A model generated the notes under the pieces. The model was not told where the DNA came from. It made no database searches and saw only the letters and a program-made list of their open reading frames with translations. Positions 1 through 9,300 of a stretch of DNA of 38,839 nucleotides are shown here, piece after piece. The position numbers and the translations under genes were made by a program. Position 1 is the first letter of the stretch. Every line of letters begins with the position of its first letter. Origin of the DNA: Candidatus Palauibacter australiensis (GTDB taxonomy: Bacteria; Gemmatimonadota; Gemmatimonadetes; Palauibacterales; Palauibacteraceae); contig JAPPBA010000126.1 of NCBI GenBank assembly GCA_026705295.1, positions 1-38,839 on the forward strand, given 5' to 3'.

Positions 1-356
1 AGCTCGCCCGCGCCGGGCAGCCTCACGATCCGCACGCTCGCGAAGGTGTCGCCGGGGTCCTCGCACAGGTGGATCATCCCCGGCACGGGCACGCCGGTGT
101 CCGCGAGCGCCCTCATCACGCGGTATTCGCGCTCGATGAGGTGCGCGGAAGGCAGTAGCTCACCCGGCGGCTTCTTCCTCAGGACGAAGTACCGGCCGCC
201 CGCTTCGAGCCGATAGGTAGGGTTCGACTGCCCGCCCTGGTACTGGAGCACCGTCACCCCGCCCCCGAACTCGCGCAGCCCGCAAGCGCACAGGTAGTCC
301 GCGAGCCGCCGCTCGTCGAAGCCATGAGTCGCCGTGACGGCTCCCAGCGTGGCCAA
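1..356 (-). CDS. Phosphotransferase (APH/ACAD10-11 N-terminal-like) family protein, 5' part only
   Basis: This is the N-terminal ~118 residues of a gene that runs off the left edge. The translated start reads [14 protein letters not shown]. It contains a glycine-rich nucleotide-loop-like stretch ([15 protein letters not shown]), then [25 protein letters not shown] with a likely ATP-binding Lys and its Glu partner. This layout is typical of aminoglycoside-phosphotransferase-fold proteins fused to or found beside acyl-CoA dehydrogenases (ACAD10/11 type), thought to phosphorylate hydroxyacyl-CoAs. The start is TTG at 356. An in-frame stop (shared with the preceding oxygenase beta gene, 384-386) lies upstream, there is no ATG or GTG between, and GGAGA sits 8 nt before the TTG. 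It is last in the visible operon, 27 nt after the beta subunit. The catalytic HxD region is outside the window, so substrate and activity cannot be judged. Confidence 0.75.
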   Translation of the reverse strand, partial: MATLGAVTATHGFDERRLADYLCACGLREFGGGVTVLQYQGGQSNPTYRLEAGGRYFVLRKKPPGELLPSAHLIEREYRVMRALADTGVPVPGMIHLCEDPGDTFASVRIVRLPGAGE

Positions 357-383
357 CCGGTGTCTCCGTTTGCAGGGGACCGT

Positions 384-872
384 TCAGAAGATGATGCTCA
401 CCGCACCGTGCCAGGCGAGGTCTTCCAGATCGAGCACCGCCCGGCGGTACGCGATTCTCAAGTCCCCGCCGTTCCTCCTGAGGATGTACTCGATGCTGCC
501 GACGTAAGGTGCTCCGTCACCGCTGCGAAACCGGTAGACGAGGACGTTCGCCCGGACCCGGAGCTCTCCGGCGCCGGCTTCTTCAACCCGCACGTTCGAA
601 ACGAACCGGCGCGTCCGCGACCGCGGCGACTCACGGTGCGAATGTCGGCTGTTCAGCCGTGCCACCCGGGCGCGCAGACGAATGATGTCGTCGTCGATGA
701 ACACCAGATCGCGTGCGGGATCCCCCTCCGGCAGATCCGTGGAGGGGACGACGTACCGGGCATCGTCGGTAAACAGAGCGACCCACTCGTCCAATCGCCA
801 TTCGTCCAGAAGCGCCGCTTCCCTGAACAGGAACGCCTCCACCTGATTCCGCAGGCTACCGGTCCTGGACAT
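384..872 (-). CDS. Aromatic-ring-hydroxylating dioxygenase, beta subunit
   Basis: A 162-residue protein of the length and pattern of the small (beta) subunit of Rieske non-heme iron oxygenases (SnoaL/NTF2-like cone fold). The N-terminus (VEAFLFREAALLDEWRLDEW) followed by LFTDDARYVVP is the usual helix and first strand. An RRFVSNVRVE stretch and a C-terminal RIAYRRAVLDL strand complete the pattern. The subunit has no cofactor and supports the alpha3beta3 hexamer. Its ATG overlaps the end of the alpha gene by 17 nt in another frame, so the two are probably translationally coupled, as expected for subunits made in equal amounts. The substrate cannot be read from sequence; cumate-, biphenyl- or benzoate-type relatives all share these features. 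Confidence 0.85.
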   Translation of the reverse strand: MSRTGSLRNQVEAFLFREAALLDEWRLDEWVALFTDDARYVVPSTDLPEGDPARDLVFIDDDIIRLRARVARLNSRHSHRESPRSRTRRFVSNVRVEEAGAGELRVRANVLVYRFRSGDGAPYVGSIEYILRRNGGDLRIAYRRAVLDLEDLAWHGAVSIIF

Positions 873-2139
873 TGGTCCTGCTCAGGCCCTGCATGTGGGC
901 GTGCCATTGCCGCCAGAATCCGCGCATCTGGAGTTCGTCCGACGTGCCCGGCGAGGGGTTCAGCATGCCCCTGGAGATATCGGACCATTCGGCCTCGGTG
1001 GCGCGGTACCCGGCCTGGCACGATTCGAGGACCTCCACGTCGTCGGGCGTGGCAAAGCCGCCCGGTCCGAGGAACGTCAGGTAACTGTCGAGTCGGGTGG
1101 CCAGCGCGGGACCCGACTCCTCCCTGGGCACGAGATGCCAGGCCGTGACCTCCATTCTGTCGGGCGCCACGGGTTCGATGTACCGGATGCTGATGGCCAC
1201 GAAGTCCATGATGAGCAGGTTCGGATAGACGAGCAGGTTTCGCGACGTGTCGGCCATCCGGTACGTGCGCTCTTCTCCGTGTTTCTCCACCAGGCGCCGG
1301 CGCACCCGCGCGATGCGCTCCCTGGCCTCCTCGCCGAATACGGGGTGCCAGCGAGCGATGGGACGGCCGTTCCGGGAAATGTTCTCCGACACGCAGTGGC
1401 CGCCGCCCAGGGCCTTCGCCGCACCGGGAGGACGGGCGGACACCGTATCTCCGCTGTCGTCCGTGCCGAAACCGGCGATGTAATCCACGTAGGTCCGATG
1501 GGTGGGGACCAGGTGATATCCGTCGAGGCTGTTTTCGGCCAGCAGCTTCCAGTTGGCCTTGATTGTGTACTTGTTGGAACCGGGAACGACCCGCATCCCC
1601 TCCTCGGCCTGATCGACGACCAGGTCAAGGTAGTCTCTGGCCCCCGCCAGGTAGGTGACGAGGTCTTCGGCCTGCGGGTTGAAGCTCACGAAAAGGAAGC
1701 CCCGGTAGCTGTCGAATCTGGGCGGTGACTTCAGGCAGAACTCCGTCCGGTCGAAGTGGGGACCGTAGGCATCTTCCCCGGGGACGCCGATCAGATCGCC
1801 GTCCGTGCTGAAAGACCAGGCGTGATAGAAGCACTGCAGGACTCCGGCGTTCCCGGCGTCGCGCCGGCAGATCATGGCGCCGCGGTGCGGGCACGAATTG
1901 AGGAACACCCGTATTCGATCGTCTTTGCCGCGGATAAAGAACAGCGGGCGGCCGGCTACCGTGCGGCGGCGGTAGTCCCCGGGGGCCTCCACTTCCGATT
2001 CGTGCCCCAGGTAGATCCAGCAGTGATCGAGAATCCGTCCCCGTTCTTGGCGGAACAGATCGACGGACGTCATGCACGACCGGTGGACCCTGAAAACCCC
2101 GCGGTCCCGGTCGTCGACGATCAGGTCCTTGATGTCCAC
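856..2139 (-). CDS. Rieske aromatic-ring-hydroxylating dioxygenase, alpha subunit
   Basis: Catalytic large subunit, 427 residues. The Rieske [2Fe-2S] site is visible as CPHRG (Cys83, His85) and CFYHAW (Cys103, His106). The mononuclear iron site follows the family pattern: ENSLDGYHLVPTH gives Asp206 (electron-transfer bridge), His209 and His214, and the third ligand is probably Asp366 or Asp367 in TPDDVEVLE. The enzyme would add O2 to an aromatic or related substrate using electrons from a ferredoxin/reductase, and neither of those is encoded nearby. The start is GTG at 2139 with only a weak ribosome site; no better in-frame start fits the family N-terminus. It follows the YCII gene by 27 nt and overlaps the beta gene. 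The family is certain, the substrate unknown. Confidence 0.92.
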   Translation of the reverse strand: MDIKDLIVDDRDRGVFRVHRSCMTSVDLFRQERGRILDHCWIYLGHESEVEAPGDYRRRTVAGRPLFFIRGKDDRIRVFLNSCPHRGAMICRRDAGNAGVLQCFYHAWSFSTDGDLIGVPGEDAYGPHFDRTEFCLKSPPRFDSYRGFLFVSFNPQAEDLVTYLAGARDYLDLVVDQAEEGMRVVPGSNKYTIKANWKLLAENSLDGYHLVPTHRTYVDYIAGFGTDDSGDTVSARPPGAAKALGGGHCVSENISRNGRPIARWHPVFGEEARERIARVRRRLVEKHGEERTYRMADTSRNLLVYPNLLIMDFVAISIRYIEPVAPDRMEVTAWHLVPREESGPALATRLDSYLTFLGPGGFATPDDVEVLESCQAGYRATEAEWSDISRGMLNPSPGTSDELQMRGFWRQWHAHMQGLSRTNVQDR

Positions 2140-2146
2140 CGACGGT

Positions 2147-2180
2147 TGGCTAGCGGGGACGCCTCGCTAGCGGGGACGCC
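2147..2180. repeat. 17-bp tandem duplication at the YCII/oxygenase junction
   Basis: Two adjacent 17-bp units (2147-2163 and 2164-2180) differ at one base and share CTAGCGGGGACGCC. The right unit includes the stop codon of the YCII gene (TAG at 2167-2169, minus strand). The left unit lies in the short spacer before the oxygenase alpha start. It looks like a small replication-slippage duplication of the 3' end of the YCII gene. I see no function. Confidence 0.85.
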
Positions 2181-2466
2181 CCGTCGTCCAGTCCCACGCG
2201 TGGACATGGCACTCGGCGAACACGTTCGCCCTGGCGAAGGGACTGTCGGCCAGGAATGCGCTCGCAGCCTCGACCGAGGGAGCCTCCATCACGATCAGCC
2301 GCCCGACGATGCTCTCGCCATCGTCTCCGAGCGTCGGCCCGCCGTGGTGGACGACGACATCCGGGTGGGCCGGATGACTGCGGAGATACTCCATGAACGA
2401 CGCGCGCATCTCGTCCCGCGCTTGCGCCGCCCCGGACTTATCGGTGATGAATGCAGCGACGTACAT
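2167..2466 (-). CDS. YCII-domain protein
   Basis: A 99-residue protein with the YciI/YCII ferredoxin-like fold pattern: an N-terminal strand MYVAAFITDKSG, a helix ending in FMEYLRSHPAHP, GGPTLGDDGESIVGRLIVMEAPSVEAASAFLADSPFARANVF, and a C-terminal aromatic strand (HAWDW). The helix HPAH and the D/S-rich turn match where family members carry active-site His and Asp, though most relatives have no defined reaction. The ATG at 2466 is chosen over an upstream start at 2496 because GAGAGG lies just before it. It is first in the operon with the Rieske oxygenase (27-nt spacing), so an accessory role in aromatic or halo-aromatic breakdown, or handling of an oxygenase product, is a reasonable inference. 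Confidence 0.8.
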   Translation of the reverse strand: MYVAAFITDKSGAAQARDEMRASFMEYLRSHPAHPDVVVHHGGPTLGDDGESIVGRLIVMEAPSVEAASAFLADSPFARANVFAECHVHAWDWTTGRPR

Positions 2467-2574
2467 TGACGCACCTCTCTGGACTGTGCCCATCACGGAT
2501 GGTATTCGACCGCCTCACGACCTCAAGCTGCGGTCCCGGTTGGGGTTCACGCAACGCTCGTAGAGTGGCGACCC

Positions 2575-4599
2575 CTACTGGCCGCGGAGGGCGTCGATGC
2601 GGCGCGCGACGCCCTCTTCGTAGCCGGATTCGACGAAGCCCCCGCGCTTGAACTGAATGAACCCCGCCCGGTCCACGTAGAAAGTCGTCGGGTAGCCGAG
2701 GATCTCGTAGTCGAGGGCGAGGCCCTGTTCGTCGAACAGGACCGGGAACGTGAAGCCGCCCTCCTCGATCTGCGCGGCGACCTCTTCCCGCGGAGACCCC
2801 GCCGTGGCGACGGTGAGGAAGACCACATCCTCCGCGTCCTCGTACGTCTTCAGGAGTTCGACGAAGTGCGGAAACTCCTCGATGCACGGACCGCACCACG
2901 TGGCCCAGAATTTGAGCACGACGATCTTCCCCTCGAGGTCGCTCAGCCGCCACTCGAAACCGTTCTGGTCCGCGATCGCGAACTCCGGCGCCTCGCGCTC
3001 GATGCGCTGGCCGAGTTCCCGGCGTTCCAACTCCTCCTCCACGACGGGTTGCCGCATCGCGAGCCGCTCCTCGACCGTCTCGGGGGATAGTTCGGCCGCC
3101 TCGGCCGCTTCGTCCGCGAGCGCGCGGAACGCGGATCCACCGAACGCGACCGCCTCCACGAAGGCATCCAGAGCCTCCGCGGGCCGGTCTGTGAGGAGGA
3201 GGTGACGCCCATACGCGCCCAGCGTGGTCGCGTTCCGTGACTCGTTCGCCACCTGCTCCAACAACTCGCCGGCCGCCTCGATTTCCCCGAGTTGCGTGAG
3301 CGCGCGAGCCTGGAGGATGCGGGCGCCAGTGATCGCGGACTGCCGCGACCTCTCCCGCTCGTCGCCCTGAAGACCGGGGTACAGGTATCCGGGACTGTGG
3401 GCGCGGAGGTTTTTTTCGATCGCGCGCGCCTCCTCGAGCACGGCCTGCGGCTCGATCCCGAAGTAGAGCAGACCACGAAGCGTCGAGAACACGCTCTCTC
3501 GCCAGCGGACCGCGTCCATCGAGGCATCGAACAGCTGCCCGGCCGCTTCCGGTTCGAGCGGCGCGTGCGGTGGTTCGGCCGCGACGGCTGCCGCCCCCCA
3601 CACGGTCCTGCTGCTCGGCGCATCGCCCGTGATTGAAGCAAGCGCCTGCTGCGTCACGATCGTGTGGTTGCGGTTCACCCACGCGCCGCGGCTTCCGAGA
3701 TCCCTTGACTTCAGCCCTTCGGCAACGAGGCGCGACGGCTCGGCCGCGTCGCCTTCCTCGGCATCGCCGTAGAGGGCCTCCTGGAAATCGAACACCAGAT
3801 CCCAGTACCGCGGGTCGTCCGCCAGGTCGCCGCGATCAGGCGCGGCTTCGAGACGCTCGAGCCAGCGGTCCGCGTCGTCTTCCCGCCGCAGCATGCCGAA
3901 GTCATACCCCGCCGCGAGCCGGTACAGCACCGGCGCCGCGACATCCGGATCGCCTTCGATCTCGGCGGCGAGCGCGTCGAGCACGACTCCGATCGAATCC
4001 CTCACGGCCTGACCTCGGTCCCCCTCCTCCTGATCCGCCCGCGCGACGCGGAGCGCTCCCACGGCGTGGAGGAGGATCGGGTCGTCCGACCGCATGGCCC
4101 GCAGCTCGGCGAGGATCGCGCCGTACGCGTCGAGCTGTCCGAGATCCGCCGCCGCCTCCTGCCCCTCGTCGTAGATGACGGGACGATCCGGCGCGTGGCG
4201 GAGCGCTTCCGGGAGGACCTGCAGGATCTTCTCCGCGTACCTCCGATCCGTCTCGAAGATGCCGGCCCAGCGAAGGTCGTGGATGTACCCCTCCCAGGCG
4301 GCCGAATCGCCGGGTTCGAGTTCGAGCACGCGTTCCCACGCCCGCGCGGCTTGTGCGTGCAGGCTGAAGTAACTGGCCAGCTTCGCGTACTGCCGGTGGG
4401 CCTCCGCGTGGTCCGGAGCCTTCGTACGCGCCGAGTCGTAGCGCGCCATGGCCTGTTCCAGCCGGATCGCCTCGACGTCCGCGGCCGCGTCCGCCATCAG
4501 GTCGGAGTGCGGGCGCGCATCGCCGCACCCTGCCGCGAGAACCGCAAGGCCCGCCAAACCAGCGAGACCGGCCCGGGAGGGCGTCATGGAGAGTGTCAT
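2575..4599 (-). CDS. TPR-repeat lipoprotein with C-terminal TlpA-like thioredoxin domain
   Basis: 674 residues. An N-terminal lipoprotein signal (hydrophobic AGLAGLAGLAVLAAGC, lipidated Cys25) places it in the envelope. The middle is helical with TPR-like segments (DHAEAHRQYAKLASYFSLHAQAARAW and WERVLELEPGDSAAWEG). The last ~130 residues are an AhpC/TSA-TlpA thioredoxin fold with WATWCGPC (Cys569, Cys572) and the cis-Pro loop GYPTTFYVD (Pro637). It is probably a periplasmic thiol-disulfide oxidoreductase tethered to a protein-binding scaffold. Relatives reduce client proteins in cytochrome c maturation or stress, but no such partner is nearby. The ATG at 4599 is chosen because GAGGGA lies just upstream and it gives a good signal peptide; an open frame extends further upstream but looks non-coding. 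Divergent from the symporter at 4811. Confidence 0.85.
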   Translation of the reverse strand: MTLSMTPSRAGLAGLAGLAVLAAGCGDARPHSDLMADAAADVEAIRLEQAMARYDSARTKAPDHAEAHRQYAKLASYFSLHAQAARAWERVLELEPGDSAAWEGYIHDLRWAGIFETDRRYAEKILQVLPEALRHAPDRPVIYDEGQEAAADLGQLDAYGAILAELRAMRSDDPILLHAVGALRVARADQEEGDRGQAVRDSIGVVLDALAAEIEGDPDVAAPVLYRLAAGYDFGMLRREDDADRWLERLEAAPDRGDLADDPRYWDLVFDFQEALYGDAEEGDAAEPSRLVAEGLKSRDLGSRGAWVNRNHTIVTQQALASITGDAPSSRTVWGAAAVAAEPPHAPLEPEAAGQLFDASMDAVRWRESVFSTLRGLLYFGIEPQAVLEEARAIEKNLRAHSPGYLYPGLQGDERERSRQSAITGARILQARALTQLGEIEAAGELLEQVANESRNATTLGAYGRHLLLTDRPAEALDAFVEAVAFGGSAFRALADEAAEAAELSPETVEERLAMRQPVVEEELERRELGQRIEREAPEFAIADQNGFEWRLSDLEGKIVVLKFWATWCGPCIEEFPHFVELLKTYEDAEDVVFLTVATAGSPREEVAAQIEEGGFTFPVLFDEQGLALDYEILGYPTTFYVDRAGFIQFKRGGFVESGYEEGVARRIDALRGQ

Positions 4600-4670
4600 G
4601 TGTCCCTCGAATGTCCCTGGAAGCCGCTCGAAGCATGGGTTGCGCGCAATCGCGACCCGCGCGCATCCCC

Positions 4671-4712
4671 CGCCGCCGACACGGCGCCGCCGACACAACG
4701 CCGCCGACGCAC
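4671..4712. repeat. Three 14-bp tandem repeats in a divergent intergenic region
   Basis: Three consecutive units (4671-4684, 4685-4698, 4699-4712) each begin CGCCGCCGAC and end in a variable ACGG, ACAA or GCAC. They lie between the divergent lipoprotein gene (start 4599) and symporter gene (start 4811), where both promoters must be. The 14-bp period is not a full helical turn multiple. It could be a slippage product or a set of protein-binding sites; the sequence alone does not decide. Confidence 0.8.
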
Positions 4713-4810
4713 TGTCGACACCGAATCCTCGGACGATGGTTGTCAGCGACCCGTCCGTGCCGGAAGGTAGGTTGCGGGAAGTCGCCCAAACAACGCGCAC
4801 GGAGGCTTGA

Positions 4811-6316
4811 ATGCCCTCTCCCGTGATCATCGGCGTCGTGGTCGTCTATCTCCTCTTCCTCCTCGTCATCGGGGTGTGGGGCGGGAAGGAATCGCACGAC
4901 GTGAAGGGCTACTACGCCGCGGGCAAGAAACTCCCGTCGTGGGTCCTCGCCTTCTCCTCCAACGCGACGGGAGAGAGCGCCTGGCTTCTCCTCGGGCTCA
5001 CGGGGATCGGGTACGCCCTCGGCATGCACGCGCTGTGGGTCGTCCTCGGCGAGGTACTCGGCGTCGCGCTCGCCTGGGCCTTCGTGGCGCGACCCTTCAA
5101 GGCGTTTACCGACCGCTACGGTTCGATCACCGTCCCCGACTACCTCGAGGACCGCTTCCGGGACAAGACGCACAGCTTCCGCATCGTCGGGGCCGTCATC
5201 GTCCTCTCGATGGTCGCCTTCTACGTGGGGGCGCAGCTCACGGCGACCGGCAAGGCGTTCGACTCCTTCCTCGGCACCGGCTACGGCGTGGGGGTCGGGC
5301 TCGGCCTCGCCGTGGTCCTCTTCTACACCGTCGTGGGCGGATTCAAGGCGGTGGCGTATTCGGACTTCGCCCAGGGCGTGCTCATGTTCGCGTGCCTCCT
5401 CGTCCTGCCGTTCGTCGGCATCGGCGCGGTGGGAGGCTGGGGTGCGCTCATGGACGGGCTGCGCGCGGCCGAGCCTCTCGCCGTGTTCGAGGGGCTGCAG
5501 GCGTCCGGCCCGGACCTCCTGCGGCTCGGAGGCGGGCTTGGCATCACCCCGCTCGGGATCGCGAGCGCGGCCGGGTTCGTGGGCGTCGGACTCGCGTTCC
5601 TCGGCGCCCCGCAACTCCTGGCGCGTTTCCTCGCGGCGCGCGACCAGCGCGAGATCCGGAAGGCGGGGCCGATCGCCGTCGGCTGCATCATCGTGTTCGA
5701 CCTGGGGGCCGTGTTCACCGGGATGGCCGCCCGCGTCCTCTACCCGGCCCTCGCCGACCCCGAGACGGCGCTCCCCGCCATGGCCGCGGGCCTCCTGCCC
5801 GACCTGTTCACGGGCCTCGTCCTCATCATCGTCCTCGCCGCCATCATGTCGACCGCCGATTCCCTGCTGATCCTCGCCTCCTCCGCGGCGGTGCGGGACG
5901 TCTACCAGAAGATCTTCCGCCCCGACGCCCGGCAGCGGGCGCTCTCCGTGCTGGGCAAGGCGGTGACGGTCGTGCTCGGCGTGACCGGGCTCCTGCTCGC
6001 GCTCACCGCCGAGCGGGCGATCTTCTGGTTCGTCCTCTTCGCCTGGTCCGGCCTCGCGGCGGCGTTCGCCCCGGTCGTGCTGTGCTCGCTCTTCTGGGCC
6101 CGAACCACGCGAGCCGGCGCGCTCGCCGGCATGATCGCCGGTTTCCTCGTGACGATGCTGTGGGTCGTCCTCTTCAAGGCGGGCTTCTACGACCTGTACG
6201 AGATGCTCCCGGGCTTCGCGGCGGGGTTCGCCGTCACCATCGGCGTGAGCTTGTTCACGCAGCCGCCGGAGGGCGCGGTCGAGGAGCTGGCCGCCATCCG
6301 CGAGGAGATCAGATAG
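4811..6316 (+). CDS. Sodium:solute symporter (SSS family, PutP-like)
   Basis: 501 residues, about 13 hydrophobic segments, typical of SSSF transporters. The N-terminus (VVVVYLLFLLVIGVWGGKES...GYYAAGKKL) and the segment SSNATGESAWLLLGLTG match the first helices of proline/pantothenate-type members. MSTADSLLILASSAAVRDVY at about residue 346 corresponds to the helix whose Ser/Thr residues form the Na2 sodium site. It would import a small organic solute with Na+. GGAGG is placed 7-8 nt before the ATG. The BNR-repeat gene follows after 35 nt, so the two may be co-transcribed. Substrate is unknown; amino acids and short organic acids are the family norm. Confidence 0.9.
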   Translation: MPSPVIIGVVVVYLLFLLVIGVWGGKESHDVKGYYAAGKKLPSWVLAFSSNATGESAWLLLGLTGIGYALGMHALWVVLGEVLGVALAWAFVARPFKAFTDRYGSITVPDYLEDRFRDKTHSFRIVGAVIVLSMVAFYVGAQLTATGKAFDSFLGTGYGVGVGLGLAVVLFYTVVGGFKAVAYSDFAQGVLMFACLLVLPFVGIGAVGGWGALMDGLRAAEPLAVFEGLQASGPDLLRLGGGLGITPLGIASAAGFVGVGLAFLGAPQLLARFLAARDQREIRKAGPIAVGCIIVFDLGAVFTGMAARVLYPALADPETALPAMAAGLLPDLFTGLVLIIVLAAIMSTADSLLILASSAAVRDVYQKIFRPDARQRALSVLGKAVTVVLGVTGLLLALTAERAIFWFVLFAWSGLAAAFAPVVLCSLFWARTTRAGALAGMIAGFLVTMLWVVLFKAGFYDLYEMLPGFAAGFAVTIGVSLFTQPPEGAVEELAAIREEIR

Positions 6317-6351
6317 GGTTCCGGATTCAACCTTCGGCTTCGGAGGCAAGC

Positions 6352-9300
6352 ATGTACGACAGCGTTCGCCCGCCGGTCATCTCGCCCCTGGAGCGTGTCC
6401 GAGCGTCGTTCCTCGCGCTCTCGGTCCTGGCCTCGCTGTCGTTGGCCGCGATGCCGGCGGGGCTCGGAGCCCAGGACCACGTCTCGCTCCTGCCGCCCAT
6501 GGAGTGGCGCTCGATCGGACCGGACCGGGGCGGACGCTCCATCGCCGTGGCGGGCCACGCCGAACGACCGTTCGAGTACTACTTCGGCGCGACGGGCGGA
6601 GGGCTGTTCAAGACGACGGATGGCGGGACGACATGGACCCCGGTGACCGACGGGCAGGTGGGCAGCGCCTCTGTCGGGGCGGTCGCGATGGCCCCCTCCG
6701 ACCCGGACATCGTCTACATCGGCATGGGCGAGGTGCAGCTCCGCGCCAACGTCCTCCAGGGCGACGGCGTCTACCGCTCTGACGATGCCGGGAAGACGTG
6801 GCGCCACCTCGGCCTCGCCGACACGCACGCGATCGGGCGCATCCGCATCCACCCCACCGACCCGGACCGCGCCTACGTGGCGGCGCTCGGCCATCCCTTC
6901 GGTCCCAACCCGGAGCGCGGCGTCTTCCGGACGGCCGATGGGGGAGACACGTGGGAGAAGGTGCTCTTCCGCGACGAGCGCACGGGAGCCGTCGACCTCG
7001 TCCTGGATCCGAGCGATCCGGACGTCCTGTACGCGACGCTGTGGCAGGTGTACCGCAAGCCGTGGCGCCTGTGGAGCGGCGGCGAAGGGTCGGGGATCTT
7101 CAAGTCCACCGACGGGGGCGACACGTGGACCGAACTCACGCGCAACCCGGGCCTTCCGGACGGCGTGCTCGGCAAGATCACGATTGCCGTGTCCGGCGCG
7201 GATCCGGACCGGGTATGGGCGAACCTCGAGGCCGAGCGCGGCGGGCTGTACCGCTCCGACGACGGGGGCCTGACGTGGACATTCGTCAACGGCCACCGGG
7301 ACATCTGGCAGCGCGCGTTCTACTTCCAGCGCCTGGTCGCGGACCCCGTCGACCGGAACACGCTCTACATCCTCAACTTCCGGCTCATGCGCTCGACCGA
7401 CGGCGGACGGACGCTCGAGAGCGTGCCGGAGACTCACGTCGACCACCACGACCTGTGGATCGATCCGACGAACCCGCTGCGCATGATCGACGGCAACGAC
7501 GGAGGTGGCGTCGTCACGGTGAACGGGGGGCGGACGTGGACGTCGATGCGGTATCCGACCGCCCAGATCTACCGCCTCGCGACGACCGCCGACTTCCCCT
7601 ACCACGTGTGCGGCGCGCAGCAGGACAACACCACCGTGTGCGTGTCCTCCGAGTGGGCGCACCTGCGGGATCCCGCGAGCCCAAGCGCGGAGTGGATGTA
7701 CCCGGTGGGCGGAGGCGAGAGCGGCTACATCGCGCCGCACCCCGCCGACCCCGACATCTTCTACGCGGGCGCGACGAACACGCTCACCCGGTACGACCGC
7801 GAGACCGGCGCCGCTACGGACATCCAGCCGTGGCCCCGCATCGTCATGGGCGAGCCCGCGCGGGACATGCCCGAGCGGTGGAACTGGACCTATCCGATCG
7901 CCGTGTCACCCCTGGCGCCCCACGCGCTGTACGTCGGATCCCAACACCTCTGGAGGTCGCTCGATGAGGGTGAGTCGTGGGCGAAGATCAGCCCGGATCT
8001 GACGCGCGCCGAGCCGGAAACGCTCGACGACTCCGGTGGCCCGGTCGTCAAGGATCAGGACGGGCCCGAGATCTACGGCACGCTCTACTCGATCGGGCTT
8101 TCGCCGCACGATCCGGAGACGATCTGGACCGGATCCGACGACGGTCTCGTGCACGTATCGCGCGATGGCGGCGGCAACTGGCGGGACGTCACGCCGCCCG
8201 ACATGCCCCCGCACACGCGCGTCATGACCGTGGAGGTTTCTCCGCACGATCCCGCGAGCGCGCACGTGGCCGGGATCCGGTACGAGATGGACGACCGGTC
8301 GCCGTACGCGTGGAGGACGGACGACTACGGAGCAAGTTGGAAACGGATCGTCGATGGCATCCCCGAGGGCGCCTTCGTGCGCGTGATCCGGGAGGATCCG
8401 GCGCGCGACGGCCTCCTCTACGCGGGCACCGAGCACGGCGTCTTCGTTTCCTTCAACGGCGGCTCGAGGTGGAGCGACCTGTCGTTCCGGCTCCCGGATA
8501 CGCCCGTCACGGGCATCTCGGTCGAGGCGCGCGACCTCGTGATCAGCACGCACGGCCGCTCCTTCTGGGTCCTCGACGACATCGAAACGCTGCGGCAGCT
8601 ACGGGCGGATGTCGCGACCGCCGACGTACACCTCTTCTCCCCGGCCGACGCGGTTCGGAGATCGATCCCCGCGACGATCGACTTCCGCGTGAGCGCGTCG
8701 GAGGTCCACGTGCGACTCGACATCCTGACGGACGACCGCGAACCCGTCCGCACCCTCGTCGACGGAACGGCGCGCGGGGGCACCCATCGGATCCGCTGGG
8801 ACCTCCGCTACCCGGGCGCGGTGACGTTCCCGGGGATCGTCCTCGAGGGCGGCAACCCCGCCTTGGGCCCGTGGGCGCCGCCGGGGCGCTACCTGGCACA
8901 GTTGACGGTCGACGGAACCACGCGCGAGGAGGCCTTCGAGGTGCGCCGCGACCCGAGACTCGGAGACGTGCCCGCCGCCGCCTTCACCGATCAGTTCCGC
9001 CTCGCCATGGCGATCCGCGACGCCGAGAGCCGGGCCAACGAGAGCGTCATCCTGGCGCGCGATCTCCTCGCCCGGATCGACGCGACCACCGCGGACATCG
9101 AGGACGACGCCCTCCGGGACGAGGCATCCCGCTTCGCGGCGGGGATCGAGGCGGTCGCGGGAGAACTCTACCAGCTCCGGAACCAGAGCCCGAAGGACAA
9201 GATCGCCTTCCCCATCAAGCTCAACGACCGCCTGACCGGCCTGCGCAGCCACCTGGAGCGGGGAGACGGCACCCCGACCGACGCATACGAGGCGGTCTTC

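Noticed and set aside
221-238. tRNA T-arm-like string (GGGTTCGACTGCCCG)
   Set aside because: It lies inside the phosphotransferase codons QSNPTY with no anticodon or acceptor stem around it.
3902-6349. 815-codon minus-strand open frame, rich in Asp/Glu/Arg/His
   Set aside because: It is antisense to the symporter and crosses into the lipoprotein gene. Its composition is that of a GC-rich shadow frame and no domain is recognisable.
4807-6351. Long open frame upstream of and in frame with the BNR-repeat gene
   Set aside because: It reads Arg/Gly/Pro-rich, lies in the shadow of the symporter gene in another frame, and the BNR gene has its own ribosome site and signal peptide at 6352.
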